Assembly: GCA_013361075.1 (NCBI GenBank)
Contig: JABWAJ010000327.1
Coordinates: forward strand, 1 to 6,520
Length of the DNA stretch: 6,520 nucleotides
Source: Saprospiraceae bacterium
GTDB lineage: Bacteria > Bacteroidota > Bacteroidia > Chitinophagales > Saprospiraceae
Direction of reading: 5' to 3'
Positions within the stretch are counted from its first letter, which is position 1. Every line of letters begins with the position of its first letter. Shown here piece by piece: positions 6,120 through 6,520 of the stretch. The position numbers and the translations under genes were made by a program. The notes beneath the pieces were generated by a model that made no database searches, was not told the origin of the DNA, and saw only the letters and a program-made list of their open reading frames with translations.

Positions 6120-6520
6120 TTATTCCGGAGAGCCGGGTGTTTCTCCTGCTGATCCTTCTGCTGTCGCAGGCGTTATCACACCATTGACAATCCGCTGAAT
6201 TTCCTCCGAAGAAAACAAACGCGGATCAATCAGGGAGTAGGTAAAGCGGATAAGATTATTGCGTGCTCGTGCCGCATCGGTCTCACCCAAAATTGCGCGG
6301 CGGAGTGATTCATTGAAGTGCGCAAACCAGGCACCATGAATTACCGTACAGCCAATAGAATCACCACCTGTTATTTCTCCTGATTGACGACCACTTCCTC
6401 CGCTATGAACTGCCGAAACCACGCGTTGTCTGCCGTCGGCCAAGCGGTCGAATTCAGCATGTCCATCTTCGCGACGGATGATGCGCCCTCCTCTGCCAAC
6501 AGTAATGGAGGCCAGTTCTT
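6120..6520 (-). CDS. Partial gene of unrecognised function (C-terminal 132 residues)
   Basis: The frame is open from the right edge (first full codon at 6518) to a TAA at 6122-6120. The visible end begins ELASITVGRGGRIIRRED, continues with a Gly/Ser-rich stretch (VHSGGSGRQSGEITGGDSIG), an aromatic segment (IHGAWFAHFNESLRRAIL), a charged helix-like part (GETDAARARNNLIRFTY) and SLIDPRLFSSEEIQRIVNGV, and finishes with a flexible Ala/Gly/Pro/Glu tail. I do not recognise a family. A TTG at 6443 could be called as a start, but the frame continues upstream of it with the same kind of coding sequence, so it is more likely internal. There is no transmembrane segment in the visible part. GC content looks higher than in the SDR downstream. 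Whether the two genes form an operon cannot be told from the 41-bp gap. Confidence 0.7.
   Translation of the reverse strand, partial: ELASITVGRGGRIIRREDGHAEFDRLADGRQRVVSAVHSGGSGRQSGEITGGDSIGCTVIHGAWFAHFNESLRRAILGETDAARARNNLIRFTYSLIDPRLFSSEEIQRIVNGVITPATAEGSAGETPGSPE

Noticed and set aside
6441..6443. TTG as the true start of the rightmost gene
   Set aside because: The frame stays open upstream to the window edge with similar coding character, so the gene most likely begins outside the window.

Overview
The window looks like a piece of a Bacteroidota chromosome, most likely from the Saprospiraceae or a related environmental group (inference). Three signs point there: a very large, signal-peptide-bearing extracellular protein built from tandem Ig-like/adhesin repeats with WSGPGV and CDSLV-type motifs; start codons preceded by A-rich sequence rather than Shine-Dalgarno sites; and a loose gene layout with AT-rich gaps.

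Layout. Positions 1-3911 (minus strand) hold the N-terminal 1303 residues of one continuous open frame that runs off the left edge. It has a signal peptide, a P/Homo B-type beta-sandwich domain, three Ig-like modules, nine tandem units of 74-76 residues, a linker module, and the start of a second repeat family with a period of about 54 residues. The array has higher-order order: units 1, 4 and 7 share signatures and lie exactly 672 nt apart. Positions 3912-4179 are a divergent intergenic region with a long-range inverted repeat and weak promoter candidates. Positions 4180-5154 (plus) encode a 324-residue membrane protein with three N-terminal transmembrane segments and a C-terminal ankyrin-repeat region. 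A short convergent gap follows, with a weak hairpin and T-tract at 5211-5231. Positions 5230-6078 (minus) encode a complete 282-residue extended SDR (NAD-dependent epimerase/dehydratase family) that is clearly AT-richer than its neighbours. Positions 6120-6520 (minus) hold the C-terminal 132 residues of a gene I do not recognise, which enters from the right edge and ends 41 bp upstream of the SDR start.

How they fit together. The giant secreted protein is probably a surface or matrix adhesin, perhaps exported by the type IX system (its C-terminal signal would be outside the window). The ankyrin protein is divergent from it and probably independent. The SDR may be co-transcribed with the unrecognised upstream gene, but nothing in the sequence ties their functions together. 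I saw no tRNA, rRNA, CRISPR, insertion sequence or attachment site.
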